Assembly: GCA_015179045.1 (NCBI GenBank) | Contig: WHUZ01000248.1 | Span: forward strand, 1-19,296 | Length of the DNA stretch: 19,296 bases | Source of the DNA: Kalaharituber pfeilii | Taxonomy: Eukaryota > Ascomycota > Pezizomycetes > Pezizales > Pezizaceae | Direction: 5' to 3' | In this document: one piece after another, positions 1-8,045 of the stretch | How the letters are laid out: each line of letters opens with the position of its first letter | Numbering within the stretch: the first letter of the stretch is position 1 | Program-made: the position numbers and the translations under genes | Notes under the pieces: model-generated | Told to the model about the DNA's origin: nothing | The model's database searches: none | What the model saw: the letters and a program-made list of their open reading frames with translations, nothing else

Positions 1-1053
1 CTAACTCTTTTTCACTCAAACTATAGATAAGTCTCTATGGTAGTTTTTGTCTTTCTTAAAGAGGTATGTAATAGTTATATGTTTGATATAGACGTCGTTT
101 AGTTACTTATTTATTATCAAAAACCTTTAAAAATCTTCTTTTCTATTCTAGTAAGTTAAAAATTAATTATTTACCAGAACTTATCTAGTATATTTGGACT
201 TGAAGCTTTTTTCATCTTATAATATATATATAATCAATATAGTAAATCTTGCCCAACCTACTTGCTATTTTTCTATTATAAAGATTTTTTCTAGTTGATA
301 AAGTTTAAATTTTGGTACCTTAATATACTAGAAGTATTTGTTACTATCTAATTAATAGTAACCTATTTCCTAGTCTATATATAGCTGATGATCAGCTAGC
401 CATATTATAGAGAGAAGGGTATTATAGTTATTACTACTATCTTCTATATTAAAGTCAATAAGTTTCTTATAGACTTGACTATCATTATTAATTAAGATTA
501 TCTAGAGCTTAGAAGTATCTTTCTTTCCTGAATTAGGTAGAGATATATTTCTTACTTTCTTAAACTTGATTGATACTAATCTTTTGATACAAGAAATAGA
601 TAAATTATTAAATAGTATGAAGGTTTTAGCATCAGTATTACTGAGAACTCAGATAGTTATTAATTTAATATTTCCATCTTCTTTCCTTTTTAGTTTAATA
701 TTATAGATAATTGATTTCTTTATATAGGGTCTTTTGAGAAAAGCAGGAAAATAGCTAACTATTAGAGAAGGAGAGGTAGAAACTTTATTGGCTAAGATCT
801 GTGTTTCTAATTTTCTAATTTAGATTTATTAGGAGTAGTAATTTAGGAGATTAGGCTTTATACTTATATCTCTGCTACTTTTTTTTCTTCTCTATTTTAG
901 TCTTTTAGACTTTCTTAAAGTCTTTTTTCTTATTATTATCTCTCTTTCTCTTACTACTTTTGCTTCTAGATCTACCTTGAAATCTTCTAAAGTCTTCTGC
1001 TTCTATTTTAGTTCTTTATATTTAGTAGCTTGCTTGTTAATATGAATCTTAAT
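1..1053 (-). pseudogene. Element F: antisense Ty3/gypsy gag tail, protease and RT start, heavily mutated
   Basis: Read on the minus strand from 1053 down to 1, one discontinuous frame recalls gypsy Pol. It begins with a Lys/Glu-rich stretch (about 1030-860), as at the end of a gag. A protease-like part follows, with a degraded active site reading LSNTDAKTF and, further on, the trailing motif WLADHQLYID, like the ILGxPWLxxHNPxIDW motif that closes gypsy proteases. At the window edge comes the RT lead-in: YNYYIPL, then RLIYSLSEKEL, which resembles the usual PPxGPIYxLSxxEL. Stops interrupt it repeatedly (TAA, TAG), and the DNA is very AT- and TA-rich, as expected after RIP. The gene continues beyond the left edge. 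Its upstream half is interrupted by element C. Family-level identity is fairly secure from the ordered motifs; the protease active site is only suggestive. Confidence 0.62.
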
Positions 1054-1685
1054 TGTATTAGCTAAGGTAAGACTTACCTGACCAGGGGAATACTATCCTA
1101 AACTCTGAGTAAGGTCAGTGCTGCTAGACCAGACTAATCACCCGTTAGGCTTAGCAGAAGGTTCTTTGTCTTCTGAATAGGGTAGTACTAAGGAAGTGTG
1201 TCTCACCATTAATTGTAAGGTCTTTAGGCCTGGCACTTGGTTTATGAAGCTAATATATATACATGTCTTAGTATATGTTATTACCTAGTATCTGTACTAT
1301 GTTGTATATTTCTTTGTTATGATTATTGGCATTATTGAATTGCTATTTCTTTATTTGCTTGCCTAGTCATATATAATGTGCTCAGTCTATTTAAGCACAG
1401 ATAATAGCACAGTTGAAGAATCAAGACATAAGTAGTATTCTAAGTTCTCTATTATTCTTAAACCTATCATTTTCTTATTATACCCATGAATCACTTCACT
1501 TTACTGCTCACTCCACACAAAACAGCTGCCCTTCTGGCCTGCAGTATATACGCCTTCATAGCCTTTCCGGCCTATCATATATATACCTCTGTAGCGACTC
1601 CGGCCTACCAAATACATATCTTCATAGCCATAATATCCAATGCCTTCCAGCACTCACTGGAGCCTAGCTCCTTACGCCTGTAATA
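1054..1685 (+). repeat. 5' LTR of element C (same family as A, mutated)
   Basis: The sequence from TGTATTAGCTAAGG to CGCCTGTAATA aligns block by block with the LTR of element A. Shared blocks include a run around 1136-1150 (CACCCGTTAGGCTTAGC, against CACCCGTTAGGCTTGGC in A), the TATA-like box, and the GAATCAAGACA block. Most differences are C-to-T or G-to-A. The terminal CA has become TA. At 632 bp it is about 107 bp shorter than A's LTR; its start matches A's internal repeat near 5778, not A's true start. No 3' LTR of C lies in the window. Confidence 0.8.
1388..1395 (+). promoter_or_regulatory. TATA-like box in the LTR of C
   Basis: TATTTAAG follows GTC at the position where A and B have GTCTATATAA. 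It is probably the same promoter element after mutation. The conserved 5' leader block of the transcript starts about 30 bases downstream. Confidence 0.5.
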
Positions 1686-1957
1686 TTACACTGCTCCTTC
1701 ACATACTAACCTGCTTCCATAATGTCAGCATCTGAAGATGTATCTACTGCCTCCTCACCCTCAAAGACCTCTCCCTAGAGATGCCGCCAACCTCTATAAC
1801 GAGCAAACAAATATATATGGCCTGAGCCTGTGAGTTTATAGATCTCCTGGCAAAAGCATTTCAAAGTAATATATCTACTCCTCTCTCTCAAAGCTAGCAA
1901 GAACTGCAAAATACAATAACCTATGTTGCTCAGCTACTAGTAAGTATGCGAGGACAG
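1686..1957 (+). pseudogene. Element C, leader and gag N-terminal segment (left part)
   Basis: Directly after the LTR comes TTACACTGCTC, the counterpart of the presumed primer-binding site of A. An ATG at 1722 opens a reading frame matching the one at 6482 in A (MSA, then a Ser/Thr-rich start). C keeps a CAG codon near 1929 where A has a TAG stop, and holds 49 bases (1807-1855) that are missing from A. C itself has stops and shifted frames. Insertion of element B cuts the segment at 1957; it resumes at 13987. No catalytic domain lies here. Confidence 0.65.
1953..1957. repeat. Target-site duplication of B (GACAG)
   Basis: GACAG precedes the 5' LTR and recurs at 13987-13991 directly after the 3' LTR. 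Five bases is the usual gypsy duplication length, and the match fixes both ends of B. Confidence 0.92.
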
Positions 1958-2432
1958 TATTACGGCTAAGGTAAGGCTTATAGGAAATACCTGGAACCCC
2001 CACCCGAATCACTGTAAGGTGTATGCTGAAGATGTGACTGATTACCACTAGGAAACGCAGGGATTCACATCAGCCCATAGACCGGTGGGTGGCTAATAAA
2101 GTGTGTATCAAGCAGTAAATCGTATGATAGCACTGCACAGCGCTTACCAATTGTCGTTAATATGCGCACATGTATTAATTACTTCTAATGCATGCTTTAT
2201 TACGTCTCCTTATCTATAATCATCATGTCATTGTTATATCATGTTGATGGCCGGGAAGTCTATATAAACAGGCCGAATAGATAGCTAGAAGAAATCAAGA
2301 CACTAGCAGTATTCTAAGTTGAACTCTCACTTAACGCTCTCACGTAACCTTTTGCCGTCCGCTTCGTTACCTTCGTGAACTTGGAGTCACCTCAGTGCCA
2401 CTCTCACAAGCCCAGCGACGCCTATGCTAACA
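1958..2432 (+). repeat. 5' LTR of element B
   Basis: It runs from TATTACGGC (originally TGTTAC, by comparison with the 3' copy) to GCTAACA. It pairs with 13512-13986 at a constant offset of 11,554 with no indels. About 35 transitions and one transversion separate the two, a RIP-like spectrum in both CpA and CpG contexts. TATATAAA is present at 2261. Confidence 0.93.
2261..2268 (+). promoter_or_regulatory. TATA box of element B LTR
   Basis: GAAGTC precedes TATATAAA, and the same context occurs in A at 6144. In the 3' LTR the box lies at 13815-13822. The AATCAAGACA leader block begins about 30 bases further on, a reasonable distance for a transcription start. Confidence 0.7.
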
Positions 2433-2443
2433 TTACACTGCTC
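2433..2443 (+). promoter_or_regulatory. Presumed self-priming primer-binding site of B
   Basis: TTACACTGCTC follows the LTR with a two-base gap (TT). It is not complementary to a tRNA end (no TGG). Its ACACTGCT is complementary to AGCAGTGT; the 5' LTR leader reads AGCAGTAT and the 3' LTR leader AGCGGTGT. This fits self-priming as known for Tf1/sushi elements, but is an inference. Confidence 0.45.
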
Positions 2444-2649
2444 ATTCCTATTCTTTTTCTTTTCTTTTCTCCTATTAACAATGGAACCCCAACAATCACT
2501 CCCCTGCCTCTCCCAGTACTGCAACCGCTCTCAGCATGCCCCTCCTCACCAATGACGGATGTCGCGATGTCTGAAGAATCTGTGAAAACCGTACAACCAC
2601 CCCGTACACCCTACATGTAAGCTTTGCTATGTTAGAAACTCTCACGCAG

Positions 2650-2805
2650 CCACTCGGAGACCCTACATAGCCGCTCGGAGACCCCACATAGCCGCTAGGA
2701 ATCCCGCTGCCGCTCGGAAGTCCCGTCGCCGCTCGGAAGTTCCGTTGCCGCTGGGAAGTCCTGTCGCTGCTCGGAGTCCCACTGCCGCTCGGAAGTTCTG
2801 TCGCC
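2650..2805 (+). repeat. Degenerate 18-21 bp minisatellite in B gag region
   Basis: About eight imperfect units share the core GCCGCTCGGAAGTCCCGTC. Early units read CACTCGGAGACCCTACATA. The related block at 3110-3150 has a single unit of the core, so the array appears to have expanded in one copy of a local duplication. Confidence 0.75.
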
Positions 2806-3073
2806 GTCGCCGTCCCCAGTCCCCCTCAAGGTTCCGCTCACCTCCACCGAGGTGAAGCAGTCGAAGTCATTCCCTGGTAAGCCAAAAAAGCTCGAAAGAT
2901 CCAGAACACTCGCCAGGTGAAGGATATTCACCCCCACCTCACCAACTCTGTCAAGAGATGACCAGCCCTGTCAGGTTACAGACCCAAGAAGAATCGAAGG
3001 ATCACCAAGTCAGCATATCATTCCGGAGCAATTCCTACCCCCAGGCATACCACAGGGCACTCACCTCCCTACA

Positions 3074-3235
3074 TTCGTACAACCAACCTCGTACGCTCTA
3101 CGTGTGAGCATCCCGCTGTCAGAGAGCCTCACGCAGCCCTCCGAGTCCCGCCGCCGCCACCGCCAGTCCTGTGCTCACCTCTACACAAGGAGAAGCAGCT
3201 GAAATCATTCTCCGGAAAAGCAGGATGAACTGGAA
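3074..3235 (+). repeat. Second copy of a local duplication in B gag region
   Basis: The block begins CGTACAACCAACCTCGTACG and matches the start of the block near 2590 (CGTACAACCACCCCGTACAC). It ends around a GAAGCAG motif at 3192-3198 that matches 2854-2860. The offset is 486 at the left and about 338 at the right. The difference is the minisatellite expansion in the first copy. Confidence 0.7.
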
Positions 3236-3499
3236 GTAGAAAGCTGTATCCATTGCCACCTACTCCTCCACGCCCTCTGCTAATAAGGGCAAACATCGAC
3301 TAGTAGAACGACCACCACCGAAAGACCCACTGTCCACATCACCAAGCTTAATATGAATGAGGAAGTCAGCCCATAGCAATTCAGGAAAAAATAAGGGACA
3401 CCCAAAGAACCACTAGAAGAACCGAATGACCCATAAAGGTACGGCAGGGAGGTAGGAGCTCCCTGGAAGGCAGAACAAAGGTTTTGAATACTGCATTCG

Positions 3500-3655
3500 T
3501 TTTCCCGGTGTTCAGGATAAATCAGGTAATGTAATCTCTAGTACTGCTTTTGCTTTTGATGCGGAATGTCTGAATATTGGAAATAGAGAAGTGTTATTGG
3601 AATTATTTTGGTTGGGAAGGAAAAGTCTCTCTATTAATGGTGAAACCGGTATTTA
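3500..3655 (+). pseudogene. Element B protease tail remnant
   Basis: A plus-strand frame contains AFDAECLNIGNREVLLELFW followed by LGRKSLSINGETG and a TAG stop. The pattern resembles the segment that follows the catalytic part of gypsy aspartic proteases (hEVILGxxWLxxHNPxInWxTG). The D(S/T)GA active site was not found upstream, so the catalytic half is lost or unrecognisable. The position between gag region and RT supports the call. Confidence 0.45.
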
Positions 3656-3849
3656 GTTCATGATTCCCTTGATTTGTTGTTCCTTGCGATGAAATTGTTT
3701 TACCCTCGGTCATCTGTTTCTGTTTCTTCTACCTGTTTCTGTTTCTTCCACCCGTTTCTGTTTTTGATTTAGAAAAGGATCTCCTGGAGGAAGGCACATA
3801 CTACTAATGATTAACGCGAACGTTACGAACATTATGCTCAAGTATTCTC
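3656..3849 (+). other. Spacer between protease and RT of B
   Basis: I see no coding signal here. The stretch has a short threefold repeat of a CTGTTTCTGTTTCTTC-like unit at about 3713-3765. Confidence 0.4.
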
Positions 3850-4440
3850 TGAGAAGCAAGCAATTAGACTACCACTTCCACCGATCCTGAGATTATGAGA
3901 TCCCACTTAACGACCCTAATGCCAAAGTACCTAAGGGCCAGATAATATAAGACTACCCGGAAAGATGAAGCCCTGCAGAGGTATCTGGAAGAACATCCAC
4001 GCACTGGCAAGATCAGACGTTCAAGACCCACAGCTGGTACCGATACTATCCATCTGGAAAAAGGATGGCTCACTTCGTTTATGTGTGGACTATAGGGGAC
4101 TCAACAAGATCACAGTACCGAATCGGTACCCCCTCCCACTCATGCCAGACCTTCCGGAAAAAGATCCCCGGTGGTGAACACTTCACCCAGTTGGACCTTA
4201 AGAATGCCTCATTCGAAATCAGTTAGGCGACGAAAGCCTGTTTGAATATACTGTTATGGCTTTGAACTCGCATTGACGAATTTTCAGGAGATGATGGATG
4301 AAATCCTAGAAGGATACCGTTGAGGTAGTATGACCATGGAACAGGTCCTACAACTACCACTTGACCACAGACTAGCCGTACAGGAGCTAGTTCTTCTTGG
4401 CAATACCATCAATGGCCACAAGCTTAACACCATTGCCGAT
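3850..4440 (+). pseudogene. Element B reverse transcriptase, broken and lacking its catalytic core
   Basis: Ordered RT pieces are spread over several frames. The lead-in reads [16 protein letters not shown]. The best segment, in the 3965-4177 frame, holds [20 protein letters not shown] followed by [12 protein letters not shown]. Further on are the LFEY and MALN traces and an EMMDEILEGY match to the palm approach. After about 4320 the sequence jumps to a thumb-like part (VLLGNTINGHKLNTIADWP), so the Y-x-D-D box is deleted. The enzyme would copy element RNA into DNA; this copy cannot. Stops and frameshifts flank every piece. RT identity is secure. Confidence 0.85.
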
Positions 4441-4960
4441 TGGCCACCATTTCATCAAGAACTACAACCGCTGCCAGAGTGAAACTGCTTGCCTCCCTCA
4501 TGGACAACGTACCATTTTTACAAGCCAACGCACAACAGCAGTCATTCGATGAACTCAAGCAAGCACTCCTAATCACCCCAGTACTCCGCTCATGGGATAA
4601 AACCCTGAAGGCAATCATGGTATAGAACCCTGAGGACGATTATGGGATGGAACCCTGAAGACGATTATGGAAACCGATGCGTCAGTACTCCGCCTATGGG
4701 ATAGAACTCTGAGGATGATCATAGGATAGAACCCTGAAGACGATCATGGAAACCGATGTATCTAACCAAGCCCTTGCTGATACTACGGGGAGAACGGAAC
4801 TAAAACGCTATACCCAGTTGACTTCTACTCACCAGCCCTCACCACAGATGAACGGAACTGACTATGACAAGGAGCTGTTCGCGATCATCGACTGCTTCAA
4901 ATGGTACACTTGACTACAGGGCATACATGTTGATGTCTATATGAATCACCACCAAGCAGA
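4441..4960 (+). pseudogene. Element B RT connection and RNase H, broken
   Basis: The trace VLRSWDKTLK leads into the first RNase H aspartate motif, ETDAS (4670-4684), which appears again as ETDVSNQALA (4749 onward) because the region is tandemly amplified. Further on YDKELFAIIDCFKWYT is the conserved RNase H segment, here followed by a TGA. The domain removes template RNA during reverse transcription. The repeated block disrupts the frame before the second ETD copy, so no intact domain remains. Confidence 0.78.
4579..4750 (+). repeat. Nested tandem amplification inside B RNase H
   Basis: There are five copies of a roughly 26-bp unit, GGGATAGAACCCTGAAGACG followed by ATCATGG, at about 4594, 4621, 4644, 4698 and 4724. 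A larger duplication of 104 bp is superimposed: CAGTACTCCGC occurs at 4579 and 4683. The single ancestral unit would encode the residues just before the RNase H ETD motif. Confidence 0.85.
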
Positions 4961-5014
4961 AGCTCAACTCCCGGTAGGCAAACTGGCACACGAAGTAACG
5001 AAACTGGCAGCAGA

Positions 5015-5230
5015 GTTGCTGGCCACTGGGGGGTGCACCGCACCCAAAGAATGATATCAAGAAACTTTTACCGGTATGGATGGAAAGAAGCTACGCAAAC
5101 ATACGTTGCCAAACGGCGAAAGCTGACTGACATACTTGCCAAACCCAATACCAATACCAACTGGAGCCAGATCCATTACATCCGTTACAGTTGACTAGCG
5201 ATAAAACGGTCACCAATTCGATACCTTATT
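5015..5230 (+). pseudogene. Element B integrase N-terminal zinc finger remnant
   Basis: HWGVHRTQRMISRNFYRYGW, starting at 5024, matches the H-x3-H half of the integrase HHCC finger and its following SRNFYWPGM-like helix. Element A has the same motif at 9881 (HWGVHRIQELLSRNFY). The cysteine half is not clear. The following 150 bases are in frame fragments without a recognised motif. Confidence 0.65.
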
Positions 5231-5316
5231 TATCTCACCATACCCCAATGGAATAATTCACTAGCCAGAAAATGCCTCATAGGCCTGGCCAGCCTATGTA
5301 AGTGAAAGGTACACGT

Positions 5317-5555
5317 GACACCGACCGCATACACACACACGGTACCGACCGTATACAGGCACATGACACCGACCACATATACACACACGGCATCGACCGT
5401 ATACAGGCACATGGCACCGACCGCATACATGTACATGGCACCAACTGAACACAGGCACACGGCACTGACCATTACACGCATATGACACTGACCACATATA
5501 CACAAGCGGCACCGACCGCACACATGCATGTGGCACCGACTGCATACAGGCTGTA
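5317..5555 (+). repeat. Minisatellite, ten units of 24 bp, in B between finger and integrase core
   Basis: The unit is of the form GGCACCGACCGCATACAGGCACAT. Nine units are 24 bp and the seventh is 23 bp. Because 24 is a multiple of three, the plus strand encodes an eight-residue repeat (GTDRIQAH-like) and the minus strand a Cys-rich octad in a 122-codon open frame (5230-5598). The missing base in unit seven breaks the plus-strand phase. There are no spacers, so this is not a CRISPR array. Confidence 0.9.
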
Positions 5556-5704
5556 AGTCCGGAAGTAACCCGGCGTGCTCAGGGTCTAAACTGGACAATA
5601 TATGGCGCTGTACCCTGGTGAACCAAATGGACAGGCATCACGGCACTTGAGTGAAATATGTGACAGGAATTCCGGCATACTCAAGTGAGGGATGGTAGCC
5701 GCAC
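5556..5704 (+). other. Non-coding stretch of B just before element A
   Basis: No protein motif was recognised. A perfect 9-bp inverted repeat, CACTTGAGT (5644-5652) and ACTCAAGTG (5679-5687), with a 26-base loop lies 17 bases before the insertion point of A. Confidence 0.4.
5700..5704. repeat. Target-site duplication of A (CGCAC)
   Basis: CGCAC directly before the 5' LTR is repeated at 11523-11527 directly after the 3' LTR. The perfect copy fits a recent, undisturbed insertion. Confidence 0.95.
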
Positions 5705-6143
5705 TGTTACGGCTAAGGTGGAAACTTGCCTACCACTGTGGCAAGGGGCAAGGGTTCCACTACTAATTAGCTGCCACGGCTAAAGGTGAAGACTTACCCG
5801 CCAAGGGGAAAACGCTGACCCTGTAATCGAACATAAGACCAATGCTGATTGACCGGACTGATCACCCGTTAGGCTTGGCTGTTGATTCTCGCATCGTTTA
5901 GATAGGGCAGTACTACGGAAGGGTGTGTCATCCGGAATGCAGCTTGATGCATACACTCGATTTACGGAAGCTCTATTAATATACGCACATGCATTAGTAC
6001 ATTCGTTATCTTTGTCCCGTACTATTTTTGCATGTTTTCGTTACGTGTGCCTATTACCACCGGTATTGGCATTGATAAGGAATCGCCGCGTTGCCAGCCA
6101 ATTATTCTTTTGTTGACTCCTCATGTATGGCTGCGCTGAAGTC

Positions 6144-6150
6144 TATATAA
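6144..6150 (+). promoter_or_regulatory. TATA box of element A LTR
   Basis: TATATAA follows GAAGTC. The copy in the 3' LTR is at 11223. The box with its flank is shared with B, and the conserved leader block AATCAAGACA begins about 35 bases downstream. Confidence 0.72.
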
Positions 6151-6178
6151 GCGCCGGCTGGCGATATCATAGTTAGAA

Positions 6179-6206
6179 GAATCAAGACACAAGCGGTGTC
6201 CTAAGT
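6179..6206 (+). promoter_or_regulatory. Conserved R/U5 leader block with self-primer candidate
   Basis: The block AATCAAGACACAAGCGGTGT and the CCTAAG after it are preserved in A, in B (2295-2320, 13850-13875) and in mutated form in C (about 1419-1443). Its AGCGGTGT (6192-6199) is complementary to ACACCGCT (6446-6453), two bases after the LTR end. In Tf1-type elements a 5' RNA fragment primes its own reverse transcription; this arrangement would allow the same. That role is inferred. Confidence 0.5.
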
Positions 6207-6443
6207 TTCTCTATAACTCTGAACCTATCGTTCCATCATTACGCCCGTGAATCGCTCCGCTCCACTGCGTGCTCCCCGCCGAGTAGCTGCCCTTCCGGTC
6301 CGCCGTATACACCTCCGTAGCCATTCCGACCCGCCGTATTCACACTTCCGGGACGACGCCGGCACCGCCGTTTTCCCCACCGTAGCCGTAACATCCGGTC
6401 CCTTCCAGCGCCCACCGGAGCCGAGCACCTCACGCCCGTAACA

Positions 6444-6456
6444 TTACACCGCTCCT
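6444..6456 (+). promoter_or_regulatory. Presumed primer-binding site of A
   Basis: TTACACCGCTCCT follows the LTR directly. No tRNA-type TGG start is present. Its ACACCGCT pairs with AGCGGTGT of the transcript leader. B (TTACACTGCTC) and C (TTACACTGCTC) keep the site. Confidence 0.5.
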
Positions 6457-6481
6457 CTTTCACCTACCACCCCGCCTCCAC

Positions 6482-7361
6482 AATGTCGGCACTGGAAGGC
6501 TCATCCGCTGCCTCCTCTTCCTCAAGGACCTCTCCCCGGAGATGTTGCCAACCTCCGTGACGAGCAAGCGTTTCAAGGTAATGTATCCACCCCTCTCTCT
6601 CAAAGCCAGCAAGAGCTGCAAAACACGATAACCCACGTTGCCTAGCTACGGGCAAGTATGCGTGGTCAAATATTGCAGCAGCTAGGATTCCAGCCAGCGC
6701 CGACTCCGCAACGACGACAGCCAGCGTAGCCTCCGTGGCCTACCCAGGTCCGAAAGGCTCTCCTTCGAAGCATTCCCTCCGCCGGGTACTGATGGTGCGG
6801 TTTCCTCCGCAACCTGCGAATTTTCCCCGACCCGAGTCGGTAAATTGCACGGCGCATACGCCTCCTCCTCGTTATCCCCATGAGTCCGTTATTGCCGTGG
6901 GGCCTTACTCCTCCGTCAGTTGACGCTATGGGGGCCTTCTCAGCCTCCTGCGAAAATTCCCCCCTCCAGAAACGTTTGATGGGGATGAAAAAGAGCTTGA
7001 CAATTTTCTTCCTGGTCCAACGATGGATCAGGAGTTCGCGAATCACTGCCGACGACGAAACCTCTCGCTTGAAGGGCCCTGCCCTCACCTTTTCCGTCGG
7101 AACCTCTCAGCGTTATATGCCACAGCTCTCACCCTACTGCGTATGACCTTCCAGGACTCCTCAGCCATTGCTGAGGCTGCTCAAAAATTCAGACGCACAA
7201 GCAGTGGGGTAGAGCGCAGGATTTCTTAATTGAGATCGATGAGTTCAACAACGTGGCAAAGACCCCCGACCCTGTCCTCATTTCCGACGTCTCCGCCAGC
7301 ATTCGGAAGATGTCCGGAACCTTCTAGTGGGTCATTTTGAGTATCGAAGCAACTAGAACCA
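6482..7361 (+). pseudogene. Element A gag, broken
   Basis: The ATG at 6482 opens a short Ser-rich frame ending in TGA. The likely original frame continues as DEQAFQGNVSTPLSQSQQEL and TITHVA before a TAG at 6643; the older copy C has CAG there. Beyond it come a Pro-rich section and a FDGDEKELDNF-like motif near 6980, as at the start of gypsy gag cores, then LEGPCPHLFRRNLSALYATA in another frame. C carries 49 bases absent here. Gag would form the particle core. At least three frame changes and several stops make it non-functional. C has the same gag with different lesions. Confidence 0.72.
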
Positions 7362-7901
7362 ATGGAAGTTTCCATTGCCGATGCCCCGGGAAAGCCTGGG
7401 AATAAGCGTTTCACTCCCTCCACCACCATGACAAACATCACCTCCGTCAGCAGCAGCTCTACGATACAGCCACCTCCACCTCCGAAGAACAAGAAGAGCG
7501 ATGACATACCTGAAGAACTGATTCAGACGAAAAGGCAACCGATGCATCAGGTACAAGATGACGTCATGCTGCGAAAAGAAGTGGTGGAAACCCAACCGAA
7601 GCCAAAGAAGGAAGACAAAGGGGAAGTAAAACGCCCTGGAGTCACGAATCCACTCTCTCGACTAGCCCAAAAGAAGACGAAGACAGACCCTGGCCATCAT
7701 AGGCCGTTGACGGATCCGAGGGGATCACTGAACTGTCTAACTTGGAGTGGATGGGGACCCTGCTCAGCGTGTAGGACTCCCCGTCATAGCGACCTTCTCA
7801 GTTGCGAGGTAAAATTCAAAACTGGGAAGACCGTTAGGGCTATTGTGGACCGTGCGGCCCCTGCGCCGATTGTTTCCTTGGCAGACTGGGTAAGGAGTTG
7901 A
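7362..7901 (+). pseudogene. Element A gag end and protease fragment, longest open frame of A
   Basis: This 179-codon open frame is the longest on A's coding strand. It starts MEVSIADAPGKPGNKRF, a segment conserved in C (14788 onward). It then has a Pro-rich and a Lys/Glu-rich linker (residues about 30-105), and ends with CEVKFKTGKTVRAIVDRAAP (about 148-167). The last segment matches the beginning of a gypsy aspartic protease, where VDSGA is expected; here the active site reads VDRAA, so the catalytic Asp may remain but Ser/Thr and Gly are replaced. The protease would cleave Gag-Pol. There is no evidence that this fragment is made. Confidence 0.55.
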
Positions 7902-7950
7902 AGATGAGGTCACGAAGTAAGACCTGCGATGATCAAGATTCTTGTGAATC

Positions 7951-7990
7951 TTTCGTTTTCGTTTTCGTTTTCGCTTTCGTTTTCGTTTTC
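7951..7990 (+). repeat. TTTCGT hexanucleotide repeat
   Basis: Six and two-thirds copies of TTTCGT with one T-to-C change lie just after the protease fragment. In the local open frame they encode alternating Ser and Phe. On the minus strand they create a Lys/Arg tract in an antisense frame. Confidence 0.9.
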
Positions 7991-8045
7991 TGGCGTCCCG
8001 GTTCCCGATTCTGTTTCCTCCGCTTGGGATTATGTGCCTTCTATT

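Larger units (their letters stand above)
2481..3470 (+). pseudogene. Element B gag region, not recognisable as a protein
   Basis: An ATG at 2481 opens a 24-codon frame, and another at 2551 a 22-codon frame; neither continues. The rest is GC-rich, low-complexity sequence with stops in all plus frames. No gag core or zinc knuckle (CCHC) was found. Two blocks are related to each other: 2588-2895 and about 3074-3235. The first carries an expanded minisatellite. The position between the leader and the protease remnant is the only reason to call it gag. It may be a rearranged gag or a foreign insert. Confidence 0.4.
5705..6443 (+). repeat. 5' LTR of element A
   Basis: It is identical by eye to 10784-11522 (constant offset 5,079). 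It starts TGTTACGG and ends CCGTAACA. Its first part is an imperfect internal repeat: GGCTAAGGTGGAAACTTGCC near the start recurs as GGCTAAAGGTGAAGACTTAC at 5778. The older relative C has only the second form. Short open frames inside it (for example 5925-6116) occur in both LTRs and are not considered genes. Confidence 0.97.

Noticed and set aside
1413..1683. Two overlapping 65-84 codon frames in C LTR
   Set aside because: They lie in LTR sequence that corresponds to non-coding U5 of A.
5317..5555. CRISPR array
   Set aside because: The units are contiguous without unique spacers, and the setting is a eukaryotic retroelement.
5230..5598. 122-codon Cys-rich open frame on the minus strand
   Set aside because: It is created by the 24-bp minisatellite read backwards; no start context, homologue or neighbour supports a gene.
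5925..6441. Short open frames within A LTR
   Set aside because: They recur identically in the 3' LTR and overlap promoter and leader; no coding evidence.
6666..7088. 140-codon minus-strand frame, basic
   Set aside because: It lies opposite the gag trace of A that is shared with C; the antisense frame is a by-product of composition.
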